Assembly: GCA_030613225.1 (NCBI GenBank)
Contig: JAUWMJ010000113.1
Coordinates: forward strand, 1-8,104
From: Desulfobacterales bacterium
GTDB taxonomy: Bacteria; Desulfobacterota; Desulfobacteria; Desulfobacterales; JAUWMJ01
Direction: 5' to 3'
DNA: 8,104 bases
A model generated the notes under the pieces. That model did not search any database. It had not been told where the DNA came from and worked only from the letters and a program-made list of their open reading frames with translations. The stretch's first letter is position 1, and the number at the start of each line of letters is the position of its first letter. Positions 1 through 6,468 of the stretch are shown one piece after another. The translations under genes and the position numbers were made by a program.

Positions 1-32
1 TGAACCCCTGAACCTTTGAACCCGTGAACGGT
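1..32. repeat. TGAACCNN octamer tandem repeat
   Basis: Four consecutive 8-bp units that all begin TGAAC (TGAACCCC, TGAACCTT, TGAACCCG, TGAACGGT), cut by the window edge. Bases 8-30 recur identically at 7142-7164 in front of dtd, so this is a dispersed intergenic repeat rather than a local accident. It lies just past the 3' end of gatB. No function can be read from it. Confidence 0.75.
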
Positions 33-66
33 TACAGTTTTATGTTAATGCTGATTCCATCCTGCT

Positions 67-1500
67 TCAACCGGCATCGAGTATTTTTTTCAGCAAATCA
101 TTGACTATTTTTGGATTTGCCTTGCCCCTGGTCTCTTTCATTACCTGGCCTACGAAATAACCGAGAAGCTTGGTTTTTCCGTTTTTGTAAGCTTCAACCT
201 CGGCCTGGGATCGTGCGAGCACATCGGAAACAACCTTTTCGATGGCGGAAACATCGGTTACCTGGACAAGTCCCTTTTCTTCAACAATCTCTTCAGGTGT
301 TTTGCCTGATTGTGCCATTTCTTCAAATACGGTTTTTGCAATCTTGCCGCTGATAATGCCTTTATCGATAAGTCCGAGAAGTCCGGCAAGGTTCTCAGGA
401 GAAATGGGAGACTGACTTACTGTTTTTCCCTGTGCGTTCAAAAGGGCTGAAAGGGCACCCATGACCCAGTTACTCACCTGCTTGGGAGCAGGGAATGTTT
501 TTACGCATTTTTCAAAAAAATCTGCAAGATCGCGGCCTGATGTCAAAAAAGCTGCGTCGTAATGGGGCAGGCCGTATTGTTCTATAAATCGCTTCTTTTT
601 TGTATCCGGCAGTTCCGGAAGGCTCTGTTTTATTGAATCAATCCATTCGTTATCGATTACAAGGGGTAAAAGGTCCGGATCGGGAAAGTACCTGTAATCG
701 TGGGCTTCTTCCTTGCTCCGCATGGACGTGGTCCTGTTTTTAGCCGCATCCCAGAGCCTTGTTTCCAGCACAACCTCGCCGCCCTCCATTAATATTTCTT
801 TCTGCCTGCTTATTTCATATAGGATCGCTTTTTCAACGTTTTTGAAAGAATTGAGATTCTTAAGCTCAGCGCGTGTTCCGAATGCTTTGCTTCCTATGGG
901 CATTATCGATACATTTGCGTCACACCTGAAGCTTCCCTCTTCAAGATTGCCGTCACATATATCAAGGTATCGCACGATGGATCTAAGTTGTCTGAGATAA
1001 GCTCCTGCTTCCTCGGGAGTTCTTATATCCGGCTCGCTGACGATTTCTATAAGGGGAACGCCTGTCCTGTTGAAATCCACCATGCTCACCGGCCTGTCAG
1101 GGTCATGGTTAAGCTTGCCGGCATCTTCTTCCATGTGTATCCTTGTGATACCAATTCGCTTTTTGTCATTGTTTATTTCAATATCGATATGGCCGAATTC
1201 GGCAATGGGAAGCTCATACTGGGATATCTGGTATCCTTTGGGAAGATCAGGATAAAAATAGTTTTTCCGGGCAAACCTGCTTTTGCCTGCGATTTTGCAA
1301 TTTGTTGCAATGGCCATGCGAAGGGCGTATTCAACAACCTTTTTGTTTAAAACCGGAAGGACTCCGGGCATGCCGAGGCATACCGGACATGTATGCGTAT
1401 TGGGCGGCGCTCCGAAGGACGTTGAGCATCCGCAAAAAATCTTTGTTTTTGTCTTAAGCTGGGCATGAACTTCCAGCCCTATTACAGGTACAAATTCCAT
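67..1500 (-). CDS. gatB: Asp-tRNA(Asn)/Glu-tRNA(Gln) amidotransferase subunit B
   Basis: GatB is the kinase/transamidase subunit of cytoplasmic GatCAB, which converts mischarged Glu-tRNA(Gln) and/or Asp-tRNA(Asn) to the Gln/Asn forms, using ammonia delivered from GatA. The 477-residue product has the normal family length. It opens with the family signature [10 protein letters not shown] (residues 6-15), followed by the metal-binding cysteines C23, C25, C38 and C41 (CGC then CPVC), the [16 protein letters not shown] block, HMEEDAGK, and [15 protein letters not shown]. It ends in a YqeY-like tRNA-binding tail ([17 protein letters not shown]). I chose the ATG at 1500 because AAGGGTG (1506-1512) precedes it at good spacing and the conserved region starts there; the open frame extends 16 codons further to 1548, but those residues (MRRRSWNF...) are not family-like. 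No gatA or gatC is visible, so the other subunits must be encoded elsewhere. Confidence 0.97.
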   Translation of the reverse strand: MEFVPVIGLEVHAQLKTKTKIFCGCSTSFGAPPNTHTCPVCLGMPGVLPVLNKKVVEYALRMAIATNCKIAGKSRFARKNYFYPDLPKGYQISQYELPIAEFGHIDIEINNDKKRIGITRIHMEEDAGKLNHDPDRPVSMVDFNRTGVPLIEIVSEPDIRTPEEAGAYLRQLRSIVRYLDICDGNLEEGSFRCDANVSIMPIGSKAFGTRAELKNLNSFKNVEKAILYEISRQKEILMEGGEVVLETRLWDAAKNRTTSMRSKEEAHDYRYFPDPDLLPLVIDNEWIDSIKQSLPELPDTKKKRFIEQYGLPHYDAAFLTSGRDLADFFEKCVKTFPAPKQVSNWVMGALSALLNAQGKTVSQSPISPENLAGLLGLIDKGIISGKIAKTVFEEMAQSGKTPEEIVEEKGLVQVTDVSAIEKVVSDVLARSQAEVEAYKNGKTKLLGYFVGQVMKETRGKANPKIVNDLLKKILDAG

Positions 1501-1594
1501 TATTTCACCCTTGCCGGTCTCGTAAAAATTCCAACTTCTGCGTCGCACTTCATTATTATTTTAGCCATAGAGCTCAGAGAAAAACGATATTTTC

Positions 1595-1693
1595 TCAACC
1601 GCCTAAATTTTCCAGATCTGCTAAATCCTGAAATCTGCCGGTTGCTTTCTTGTTCTTTTTGAGGTTTTCCAGATCAATGAAGTTTAAATGATA
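1595..1693 (-). pseudogene. C-terminal remnant of a nucleotidyltransferase-like (DUF6036/AbiEii-type) protein
   Basis: On the gatB strand, about 95 bp upstream of its start, a 32-codon frame ends in TGA at 1595-1597 and reads ...FIDLENLKKNKKATGRF followed by QDLADLENLGG. This resembles, from memory, the C-terminal tail (K-N-K-x-A-x-G-R-x-x-D-L-A-D) of DUF6036-type nucleotidyltransferase-fold proteins. The frame is closed by a TAG at 1694-1696 and has no start codon or catalytic part, so if the resemblance is real it is the stub of a decayed or deleted gene. The stretch is short and the identification rests on one motif. The alternative is chance similarity. Confidence 0.4.
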
Positions 1694-1700
1694 CTATCAT
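1688..1700. promoter_or_regulatory. 13-bp palindrome in the divergent gatB/DUF2065 gap
   Basis: ATGATA-C-TATCAT is a perfect 6-bp inverted repeat around one central base, between the leftward gatB and the rightward small-gene pair. Its place and size would suit an operator, but no promoter boxes could be fixed nearby and it is A/T-rich, so chance is quite possible. It overlaps the upstream end of the gene remnant. Confidence 0.2.
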
Positions 1701-1774
1701 ATTAATCCTGATTTTCCTTTTAATCACTCAGATATTTAGCATTATCCAGAAGTTTTGTAAAGGAGAGGTTGCGT

Positions 1775-1933
1775 ATGACCTTAAAGCATTATTTAGATTT
1801 TGACAATTTGTGTGCGAAAGAGTATCTGAACATTTGCGTGTTCCCCGATATAAGCGGGATATTGGAATTTCTGTTTTTTAAAAGTGGAAGGATTTTATGG
1901 AATTTTTTCTTTGTGTTGTTGGACTGGTTATGA
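1775..1933 (+). CDS. possible 52-aa small protein or leader peptide, hypothetical
   Basis: An ATG at 1775 is preceded by AAGGAGAGG (1760-1768), one of the best Shine-Dalgarno sequences in the window, 6 bases away. The frame encodes 52 residues (starting MTLKHYLDFDNLCAKEYL, ending LWNFFFVLLDWL) and stops at 1931-1933, overlapping the DUF2065 gene by 37 bases in another frame. I recognise no family. The last third is aromatic and hydrophobic, but that part is read from DNA that also encodes the first membrane segment of the overlapping gene, so it may be a by-product. It could be a real small protein, a leader whose translation controls initiation at 1897, or a chance ORF behind a strong SD. 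Confidence 0.35.
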   Translation: MTLKHYLDFDNLCAKEYLNICVFPDISGILEFLFFKSGRILWNFFFVLLDWL

Positions 1934-2082
1934 TTGTTGAGGGGCTGCCGTATTTTGCGTTTCCGGAAAAAATGAAACTTGTTGTTAAAAAATTTCTCGA
2001 GATGCCGACCAGCAGTATGCGAAAATTCGGTTTTGTGCTTATGCTTGCCGGACTTCTTCTGGTTTACATGGGGAAGAGGTAG
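1897..2082 (+). CDS. DUF2065 (YjeT-type) small inner-membrane protein
   Basis: A 61-residue protein with two predicted membrane segments (about residues 3-22 and 43-58) joined by a short basic, amphipathic linker (KMKLVVKKF). The VEGLPYFAFPEKM stretch after the first segment and the closing GFVLMLAGLLLVYM match the DUF2065 family, whose E. coli member YjeT has about the same length. The molecular role of the family is not known. GGAAGG at 1886-1891 sits 5 bases before the ATG, which supports this start. It is preceded by an overlapping small ORF and followed by a 190-bp gap with repeats before queA, so co-transcription with queA is possible but not shown. Confidence 0.85.
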   Translation: MEFFLCVVGLVMIVEGLPYFAFPEKMKLVVKKFLEMPTSSMRKFGFVLMLAGLLLVYMGKR

Positions 2083-2097
2083 AGATAGGCGCTTAGC

Positions 2098-2164
2098 AAC
2101 ATCATATTGATAATTTATTGTCGATTTCAGCCGGCATGTCGTTTTTACGTTGAAAGATGATGTT
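2098..2164. repeat. 8-bp inverted repeat between DUF2065 gene and queA
   Basis: AACATCAT (2098-2105) and ATGATGTT (2157-2164) are exact inverted copies 51 bases apart, abutting the heptamer array. The loop contains GCCGGC. There is no T-run after the right arm, so it is not a canonical terminator. It may be one end of a small palindromic intergenic element that includes the heptamers. Confidence 0.4.
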
Positions 2165-2217
2165 ACGAGTTGCGAGTTGCGAGTTACGAGTTGCGAGTTA
2201 CGAGTTGCGGGTTACGG
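2162..2217 (+). repeat. GTTRCGR heptamer tandem array (8 units)
   Basis: Eight back-to-back 7-bp units: GTTACGA, GTTGCGA twice, GTTACGA, GTTGCGA, GTTACGA, GTTGCGG and GTTACGG. The A/G at position 4 mostly alternates, giving a partial 14-bp super-period. The array ends 55 bp before queA. Three related heptamers occur in reverse orientation at 3470-3490, after queA. There are no unique spacers, so it is not a CRISPR. It is a low-complexity array likely to vary in copy number by slippage. Confidence 0.9.
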
Positions 2218-2272
2218 GTCTTAAATAGGATGTTTTTCTTCAAATTGCTTTGAAAAATGCTTAATCTTTAAC

Positions 2273-3325
2273 ATGTTTTCTTTAAACGACTACAATTACG
2301 ATCTTCCTGAAGAATTTATTGCGCAAAAACCGGTAAAGGAAAGGGACAGGTCGAAGCTTCTTTCTTTAAACCGAAAGACAGGTGAGCTGTCCCACCATGA
2401 GTTTTCCGAGATTTATAAATTTCTCTTGCCGGGGGATATCCTGATTCTAAATAATACCGAAGTGATTCCAGGACGTCTGCTTGGCCGAAAGGAAACGGGA
2501 GGCAAGGCGGAAGTTCTGATTTTAGATTATGCCGGGGGGAAAGCAGGTTCCGGCAAATTTACAAGTGAATGCCTGATAAATGCGTCAAAACACACAAAAG
2601 CAGGTACTTTTATTTTTTTTGGCAATGGCTTGAAAGCAGAGGTAACAGGTTTTTTTGACGGAGTCTATTCTTTAAAGTTCTATTGCAGCGGCGACTTTGA
2701 AAGCCTTTTGTATAAAATGGGGAAAATTCCGCTTCCTCCTTATATAAAAAGGAATGAAAATGATTCGCCATGTAATGACAAAACAGTCTATCAGACAGTA
2801 TATGCCTGTGAAAAAGGGGCTATTGCAGCACCTACTGCAGGACTTCATTTTACAAAAGAGTTGATTGAAAAGCTGAAATCAAGAGGAGTTGAGATTGCTG
2901 CAATTACCCTCCATGTAGGTTATGGAACATTTTTACCTGTAAGATCGTCTGACATCAGAGATCACAGGATACACTCCGAGCGGTTTTTTATACCTGAATC
3001 AACGGCTGATATAATAAACCGCGCAAGAAAAAAAGACCGCCGTATTATTGCGGTTGGAACAACCTGTGTGCGCACCCTTGAGTTTGCTTCGGATAAAAAT
3101 GGTACTGTCAGTTCCGGCAACGGCACATGCAATCTTTTTATTTATCCGGGCTACAAATTCAAGGTTGTTGATGCGATGATTACAAATTTTCATTTGCCGA
3201 AATCTACCCTGCTGATGCTCGTATCCGCATTTGCAGGTAGGGAAAATGTTCTTTGCGCTTATAAAGAGGCTGTAGAGACTAGATACAGATTCTATAGTTA
3301 TGGAGATGCGATGATTATCGGGTAA
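2273..3325 (+). CDS. queA: S-adenosylmethionine:tRNA ribosyltransferase-isomerase
   Basis: QueA transfers and isomerises the ribosyl group of S-adenosylmethionine onto preQ1 already inserted at tRNA position 34, giving epoxyqueuosine. At 350 residues it matches the family (E. coli about 356). Family blocks seen in order: LPEEFIAQKPVKERDRSKLL (11-30), LPGDILILNNTEVIPGRLLG (52-71), a variable beta-rich insertion (about 85-145), GKIPLPPYIKR (150-160), GAIAAPTAGLHFT (182-194), LHVGYGTFLPVR (213-224) with DHRIHSE (230-236), and the C-terminal ITNFHLPKSTLLMLVSAFAG (303-322). The ATG at 2273 gives the conserved N-terminus, but its ribosome-binding site is weak. Tgt, the enzyme of the preceding pathway step, is encoded downstream on the same strand after a 234-bp structured gap. 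Confidence 0.97.
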   Translation: MFSLNDYNYDLPEEFIAQKPVKERDRSKLLSLNRKTGELSHHEFSEIYKFLLPGDILILNNTEVIPGRLLGRKETGGKAEVLILDYAGGKAGSGKFTSECLINASKHTKAGTFIFFGNGLKAEVTGFFDGVYSLKFYCSGDFESLLYKMGKIPLPPYIKRNENDSPCNDKTVYQTVYACEKGAIAAPTAGLHFTKELIEKLKSRGVEIAAITLHVGYGTFLPVRSSDIRDHRIHSERFFIPESTADIINRARKKDRRIIAVGTTCVRTLEFASDKNGTVSSGNGTCNLFIYPGYKFKVVDAMITNFHLPKSTLLMLVSAFAGRENVLCAYKEAVETRYRFYSYGDAMIIG

Positions 3326-3348
3326 TTTTAAAGCCATTTATAAATATC

Positions 3349-3433
3349 GAATATCTAACAAGGAATATCGAACCGCAGAAGTAATGAAAAACACTTCGAA
3401 ATTCGACATTCCTTGTTCGATATTCTGCGGTTC
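3349..3433. repeat. long imperfect hairpin with interleaved second pairing, queA-tgt gap
   Basis: Bases 3349-3382 pair imperfectly with 3393-3425 (core AACAAGGAAT against ATTCCTTGTT) across a 10-base loop. Inside the left arm, GAACCGCAGAA (3370-3380) also has an exact inverted copy, TTCTGCGGTTC (3423-3433), lying mostly beyond the right arm. The two pairings interleave (A-B-A'-B'), so an RNA could form one or the other, or a pseudoknot. There is no T-run directly after, so it is not a classic terminator. It begins 23 bases after the queA stop and is likely a dispersed palindromic element. Confidence 0.75.
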
Positions 3434-3469
3434 AATAATGAAATAATATTTTAAGCTAATGACATTGAT

Positions 3470-3490
3470 CCGCAACGTGAAACCCGCAAC
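3470..3490 (-). repeat. three GTTRCGR-like heptamers, inverted copy of the pre-queA array
   Basis: Read on the minus strand, these 21 bases are GTTGCGG, GTTTCAC and GTTGCGG, in phase with a 7-bp period and matching units of the array at 2162-2217. The middle unit is diverged. This looks like a remnant of the same repeat family on the other side of queA in opposite orientation. Confidence 0.55.
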
Positions 3491-3559
3491 AATTGTAGAC
3501 GTTATAAAAAGAGGCAACTGCTTAATAGAGTTGTTAAGCTACGTTTTCAGGTTATAATC

Positions 3560-4684
3560 ATGTTTAAAGTCATTTCAAAATCTACAGATTCACGCGCCAG
3601 GACCGGAGTTATTAAGACAGTGCACGGCGAAATAAAGACCCCTGTCTTTATGCCTGTGGGAACTTTGGGTACTGTCAAATCTCTGTCTCCGGAAGAGCTG
3701 GTTGAGTGCGGAGCACAGATAATACTTGGCAATACCTATCATTTATATCTGAGACCGGGTTGTGAAGTAATAGAGCGTTTTTCAGGTCTCCACAGGTTTA
3801 TGAACTGGGATGGGCCTATTTTAACGGACAGCGGTGGATTCCAGGTCTTTTCCCTTGCAAAACTTACAAAACTGACTGAGGAAGGAGTTGAATTTCAGTC
3901 CCATATCGATGGGTCAAAACACCTGCTTACCCCTGAAAAGGCAATTGAAATACAAATCTGCCTTGGCTCGGACATAATTATGTGTCTCGATCAGTGTATA
4001 AAGCATCCTGCAAACCTGAATGATACTAAAGATGCCGTTGAACTTACAACGCGGTGGGGAGAAAGATGCAAAAAAGAGTTTGATAAATGCGTAAACCTTA
4101 CCTCCGGCCAGGCATTATTCGGTATTATCCAGGGCGGCATGTTCAAGGAACTTCGTGAAATGTCTGCGGATGCAATGGTTAAAATCGGATTTGCAGGTTT
4201 CGCGATAGGCGGACTCAGTGTGGGTGAGCCAAAAGAGATTATGCTTGAGATGGCTGATTTTACGCTTCCAAAGTTGCCGGATTCAAAACCGAAATACGTT
4301 ATGGGGGTCGGAACTCCTGAAGATCTTGTGGAGCTTGTTTCCCTTGGGGCGGATATGTTTGATTGCGTTCTTCCTACCAGAAATGCAAGAAACGGCCAGA
4401 TGTTTACGAAATACGGAACGATAAATATTTGCAATTCCCGCTTTAAACATGATACAGACCCCATAGAGCCCGGTTGCACCTGTTATACATGCAAGAATTT
4501 TTCCAGGGCCTATCTGCGGCACCTTTACATGGCAAAAGAACTTCTTGCCTATCGATTAAATACGGTTCATAATATCCATTATTACACCAGCCTCATGGAG
4601 CAGATGAGAAATGCAATAAAAAATGATGCATTTGAGGCGTTTAGAAAGGATTTTTATAGAAAACAAAACAGGAGGTTGACATGA
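3560..4684 (+). CDS. tgt: tRNA-guanine(34) transglycosylase
   Basis: Bacterial Tgt exchanges guanine-34 of GUN-anticodon tRNAs (Asp, Asn, His, Tyr) for preQ1, the step before QueA. The 374-residue protein is a standard TIM-barrel Tgt. Visible landmarks: TPVFMPVGTLGTVK (27-40), LGNTYHLYLRPG (56-67), LTDSGGFQVFSL with base-binding D90 (88-99), D144 in MCLDQC, the FAIGGLSVGE loop (214-223), and the nucleophile D268 in MFDCVLPTRNARNG. The zinc site is C306, C308 and C311 (CTCYTC) plus H337. Residue roles are assigned by analogy with the Zymomonas enzyme. The ribosome-binding site is weak (CAGG about 9 bases upstream). The stop overlaps the next start as ATGA, so the NifU-like protein is translationally coupled to it. 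Confidence 0.98.
   Translation: MFKVISKSTDSRARTGVIKTVHGEIKTPVFMPVGTLGTVKSLSPEELVECGAQIILGNTYHLYLRPGCEVIERFSGLHRFMNWDGPILTDSGGFQVFSLAKLTKLTEEGVEFQSHIDGSKHLLTPEKAIEIQICLGSDIIMCLDQCIKHPANLNDTKDAVELTTRWGERCKKEFDKCVNLTSGQALFGIIQGGMFKELREMSADAMVKIGFAGFAIGGLSVGEPKEIMLEMADFTLPKLPDSKPKYVMGVGTPEDLVELVSLGADMFDCVLPTRNARNGQMFTKYGTINICNSRFKHDTDPIEPGCTCYTCKNFSRAYLRHLYMAKELLAYRLNTVHNIHYYTSLMEQMRNAIKNDAFEAFRKDFYRKQNRRLT
4670..4675 (+). promoter_or_regulatory. Shine-Dalgarno site for the NifU-like gene, inside tgt
   Basis: AGGAGG lies within the last codons of tgt, 5 bases before the ATG at 4681. It fixes the start of the NifU-like protein and, with the ATGA stop/start overlap, supports reinitiation by ribosomes finishing tgt. 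Confidence 0.85.
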
Positions 4685-4902
4685 AAGAAAAAGTTCAGAA
4701 AGCTTTAAACAAAATCAGGCCCATGCTGCAGGCAGACGGGGGCGATGTGGAACTTGTTGATGTTCAAGACGGGGTGGTGAAGGTGCGGTTGCAGGGTGCG
4801 TGTGCCGGATGCCCCATGTCGCAGATGACTTTAAAAAATGGAATAGAAAAAATGTTAAAAAAAGAGATTCCGGAAATTAAATCCGTGGAATCTGCAGAAT
4901 GA
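4681..4902 (+). CDS. NifU C-terminal-domain (Nfu-type) iron-sulfur scaffold protein
   Basis: A 73-residue stand-alone NifU_C (Nfu) domain. It starts with the typical helix and LQADGGDVELVDV (16-28), then GVVKVRLQGACAGCPMSQMTLKNGIEKMLK (two segments, 31-60), which holds the cluster-binding pair C41-x-x-C44. It ends IPEIKSVES, as in the family. Such proteins bind a [4Fe-4S] cluster across a dimer through the CxxC pairs and pass it to target enzymes in the cytoplasm. It lacks the A-type N-terminal domain of E. coli NfuA, so the name NifU-like is safer than nfuA. It overlaps tgt by 4 bases (ATGA) with AGGAGG upstream. The link to queuosine (QueG and QueE are Fe-S enzymes) is inference only. Confidence 0.95.
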   Translation: MKEKVQKALNKIRPMLQADGGDVELVDVQDGVVKVRLQGACAGCPMSQMTLKNGIEKMLKKEIPEIKSVESAE

Positions 4903-4951
4903 TTAACATAGCGTATATGCAGCAATGCGAGGAAGCAAAATATTAATTGTA

Positions 4952-5020
4952 ACCACGGAGAGCACAGAGAACACAGAGAAAAAAAGATAAAATCTCTGTG
5001 TGCTCTGTGTGCTCTGTGGT
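4952..5020. repeat. CACAGAG-type hairpin repeat
   Basis: Bases 4952-4979 and 4993-5020 form a 28-bp stem with four non-Watson-Crick positions (two of them G-U in RNA) around a 13-base A-rich loop. Each arm is itself built from 9-10-bp units related to AGCACAGAG / AACACAGAG, so it is both tandem and inverted. Similar CACAGAG palindromes are common between genes in environmental Desulfobacterota, as I recall. It separates the NifU-like gene from the aminotransferase. A T5 run follows only about 8 bases later, so termination is possible but not canonical. Confidence 0.85.
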
Positions 5021-5050
5021 GAGGTTCATTTTTAATCGGAGACATTTATT

Positions 5051-6232
5051 ATGACAATAGCAAAAAAAATTGAAGTTACACTTGAAAAGTCTTCCTGGAT
5101 CAGGAAGATGTTTGAAGAGGGCGCGCGCCTTAAACAAAAGCACGGAGCCCAAAACGTTTATGATTTCAGCCTGGGTAATCCAAACATTGAGCCTCCTGAA
5201 AGTTTTAAGACAGCGCTTAAAGAAACTGTTGATTCAACCGGTGCTATGGGTCACGCCTATATGCCGAATACAGGCTATCCCAATGTGCGCAAGGCTGTGG
5301 CGGATTATCTGTCAACAGAACAGGGCGTACAGGTTACGGAAAACGAAGTAATAATGACCTGCGGTGCGGCAGGCGGTCTGAATGCAATTCTTAAAGCAAT
5401 AACCGATCCGGGTGATGAGATTATCACGCCTGCCCCATATTTTGTTGAATATAATTTCTATGCGGATAACCACGGCGGAATTTTAAAACCTGTATCGACA
5501 AAACCCGATTTTACCCTTGATATAGATGCGATTTCTTCTGCTGTTAATGAAAAGACAAAAGCCATTATCATCAATTCCCCTAATAATCCGACAGGACAGA
5601 TATATTCACAGGAAAGCCTGAAGGAACTCGGCGATCTTTTAGAAAAGATGGGGGAAAAATACGGCAGGACTATATATCTTATATCTGATGAACCATACCG
5701 CAAGATTGTATATGACGGGCATACGGTTCCGAGCATATTTCCATGCTACAGGGAAAGCATCGTTGTTACCTCGTATTCAAAGGACTTGTCCATACCGGGA
5801 GAGCGCATCGGGTTTGTAGCTGTAAACCCGGGAGCTTCATTCAAGAAAGAGATTTTAGGCGGTATAGCGCTTACAAACAGGATACTCGGGTTTGTAAATG
5901 CCCCTGCCCTGATGCAGCGGGTGATAGCAGCCATTCAGGGAGAATGTGTAGATATTTCCGCATATGCAGGAAAAAGAAAGCTTTTATGCGCCGGTCTTGC
6001 CGAATGCGGATATGAATTCGTCACACCCCCCGGTGCATTTTATCTTTTTCCGAAAACACCTGTTGAAGATGACGTAAAATTTGTTCAATCCCTGCAGGAA
6101 GAGTTGATCCTTGGCGTGCCCGGCAGCGGGTTTGGTTGTCCTGGTTATTTCAGAATTGCATTCTGTGTGGAAGACGAAACCATTAAAAATGCAATGCCAG
6201 GGTTTAAAAGGGTTATGGAGAAGTATAAATAA
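5051..6232 (+). CDS. class I/II (fold-type I) PLP-dependent aminotransferase
   Basis: A 393-residue cytoplasmic aminotransferase of the aspartate aminotransferase superfamily. Landmarks: FSLGNPNIEPP (39-49, substrate-facing N-terminal segment), MPNTGYPNVRKAVADYL (71-87), the phosphate-binding TCGAAGGL (103-110), NSPNNPTGQ with N179 (175-183), ISDEPYRKIVYDG with D213 (pyridine nitrogen) and Y216, SYSKDLSIPGERIGF with the Schiff-base lysine K244, and YFRIAF with carboxylate-binding R368. Roles are assigned by comparison with aspartate aminotransferase. The amino-acid substrate cannot be told from sequence: aspartate, alanine, aromatic or branched-chain activity are all open. The start is supported by GGAGA (5038-5042) about 8 bases upstream. 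A palindromic repeat lies on each side, so it is probably transcribed alone. Confidence 0.95.
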   Translation: MTIAKKIEVTLEKSSWIRKMFEEGARLKQKHGAQNVYDFSLGNPNIEPPESFKTALKETVDSTGAMGHAYMPNTGYPNVRKAVADYLSTEQGVQVTENEVIMTCGAAGGLNAILKAITDPGDEIITPAPYFVEYNFYADNHGGILKPVSTKPDFTLDIDAISSAVNEKTKAIIINSPNNPTGQIYSQESLKELGDLLEKMGEKYGRTIYLISDEPYRKIVYDGHTVPSIFPCYRESIVVTSYSKDLSIPGERIGFVAVNPGASFKKEILGGIALTNRILGFVNAPALMQRVIAAIQGECVDISAYAGKRKLLCAGLAECGYEFVTPPGAFYLFPKTPVEDDVKFVQSLQEELILGVPGSGFGCPGYFRIAFCVEDETIKNAMPGFKRVMEKYK

Positions 6233-6390
6233 AAGTGCCTAAAGTGACTAAAATGTCTAAAGTGCCTAAAGTTGTGGTATTCTATCTATTTTATCTTAAA
6301 AAGATGGCTTGCCAGGGCGTAGCCTGGAGCAAAGCGATATCTTTACTTTAGGCACTTTAGTTCACTTTAGCTCACTTTAGACACTTTTTT
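6233..6390. repeat. AAAGTGNCT foldback element, copy 1
   Basis: The left arm (6233-6273) is a tandem of roughly 9-bp units such as AAAGTGCCT and AAAGTGACT. The right arm (6345-6390) is the same array inverted (ACTTTAGGC, ACTTTAGTT and so on), ending in CACTTTTTT. The roughly 70-bp core between them includes ATTCTATCTATTTTAT and a nested hairpin (CCAGG-gcgtag-CCTGG within AAAGAT...ATCTTT). The element starts directly at the aminotransferase stop. The terminal T6 means its transcript could terminate here. A second, inverted copy is at 7639-7770. Confidence 0.88.
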
Positions 6391-6457
6391 CATGGGGCTA
6401 AATTAATACATAATAAAAATCCCTGATATCTGTGTTCATCCGTGTACTATACAATAC

Positions 6458-6463
6458 AAGGAG
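6458..6463 (+). promoter_or_regulatory. Shine-Dalgarno site fixing the epimerase start
   Basis: AAGGAG ends 5 bases before the ATG at 6469. It lies inside the longer open frame that begins at 6442, and so argues for the shorter 133-residue product. Just upstream, 6428-6446 (CTGTGTTCATCCGTGT) resembles another common dispersed intergenic motif. Confidence 0.8.
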
Positions 6464-6468
6464 AAGAT

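Noticed and set aside
1501..1548. N-terminal extension of gatB to the upstream ATG at 1548
   Set aside because: The 16 extra residues are not GatB-like, and the ATG at 1500 has AAGGGTG at proper spacing and starts the conserved region.
1710..1775. Minus-strand reading ...NLSFTKLLDNAKYLSD as a second gene remnant
   Set aside because: About 22 open codons without a start codon, RBS or recognised family; indistinguishable from chance.
2162..2217. CRISPR-like array
   Set aside because: Units are 7 bp and contiguous with no spacers; simple tandem repeat.
2218..2272. preQ1 riboswitch upstream of queA
   Set aside because: The short leader lacks the C-rich loop and A-rich tail pattern of preQ1 aptamers; nothing similar was found before tgt either.
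3459..3557. 32-codon ORF ending just before tgt
   Set aside because: It has no Shine-Dalgarno site and is partly made of the inverted heptamer repeat; too short to support.
3991..4479. 162-codon minus-strand ORF inside tgt
   Set aside because: It is fully antisense to a well-conserved tgt region and has no family resemblance; an open shadow frame.
4952..5020. Canonical rho-independent terminator after the NifU-like gene
   Set aside because: The stem is long but the T-run is about 8 bases away and short; termination is possible but not supported as a classic terminator.
6442..6468. Longer start for methylmalonyl-CoA epimerase
   Set aside because: The first nine residues are not family-like and the AAGGAG site at 6458-6463 would lie inside the gene; the ATG at 6469 fits better.
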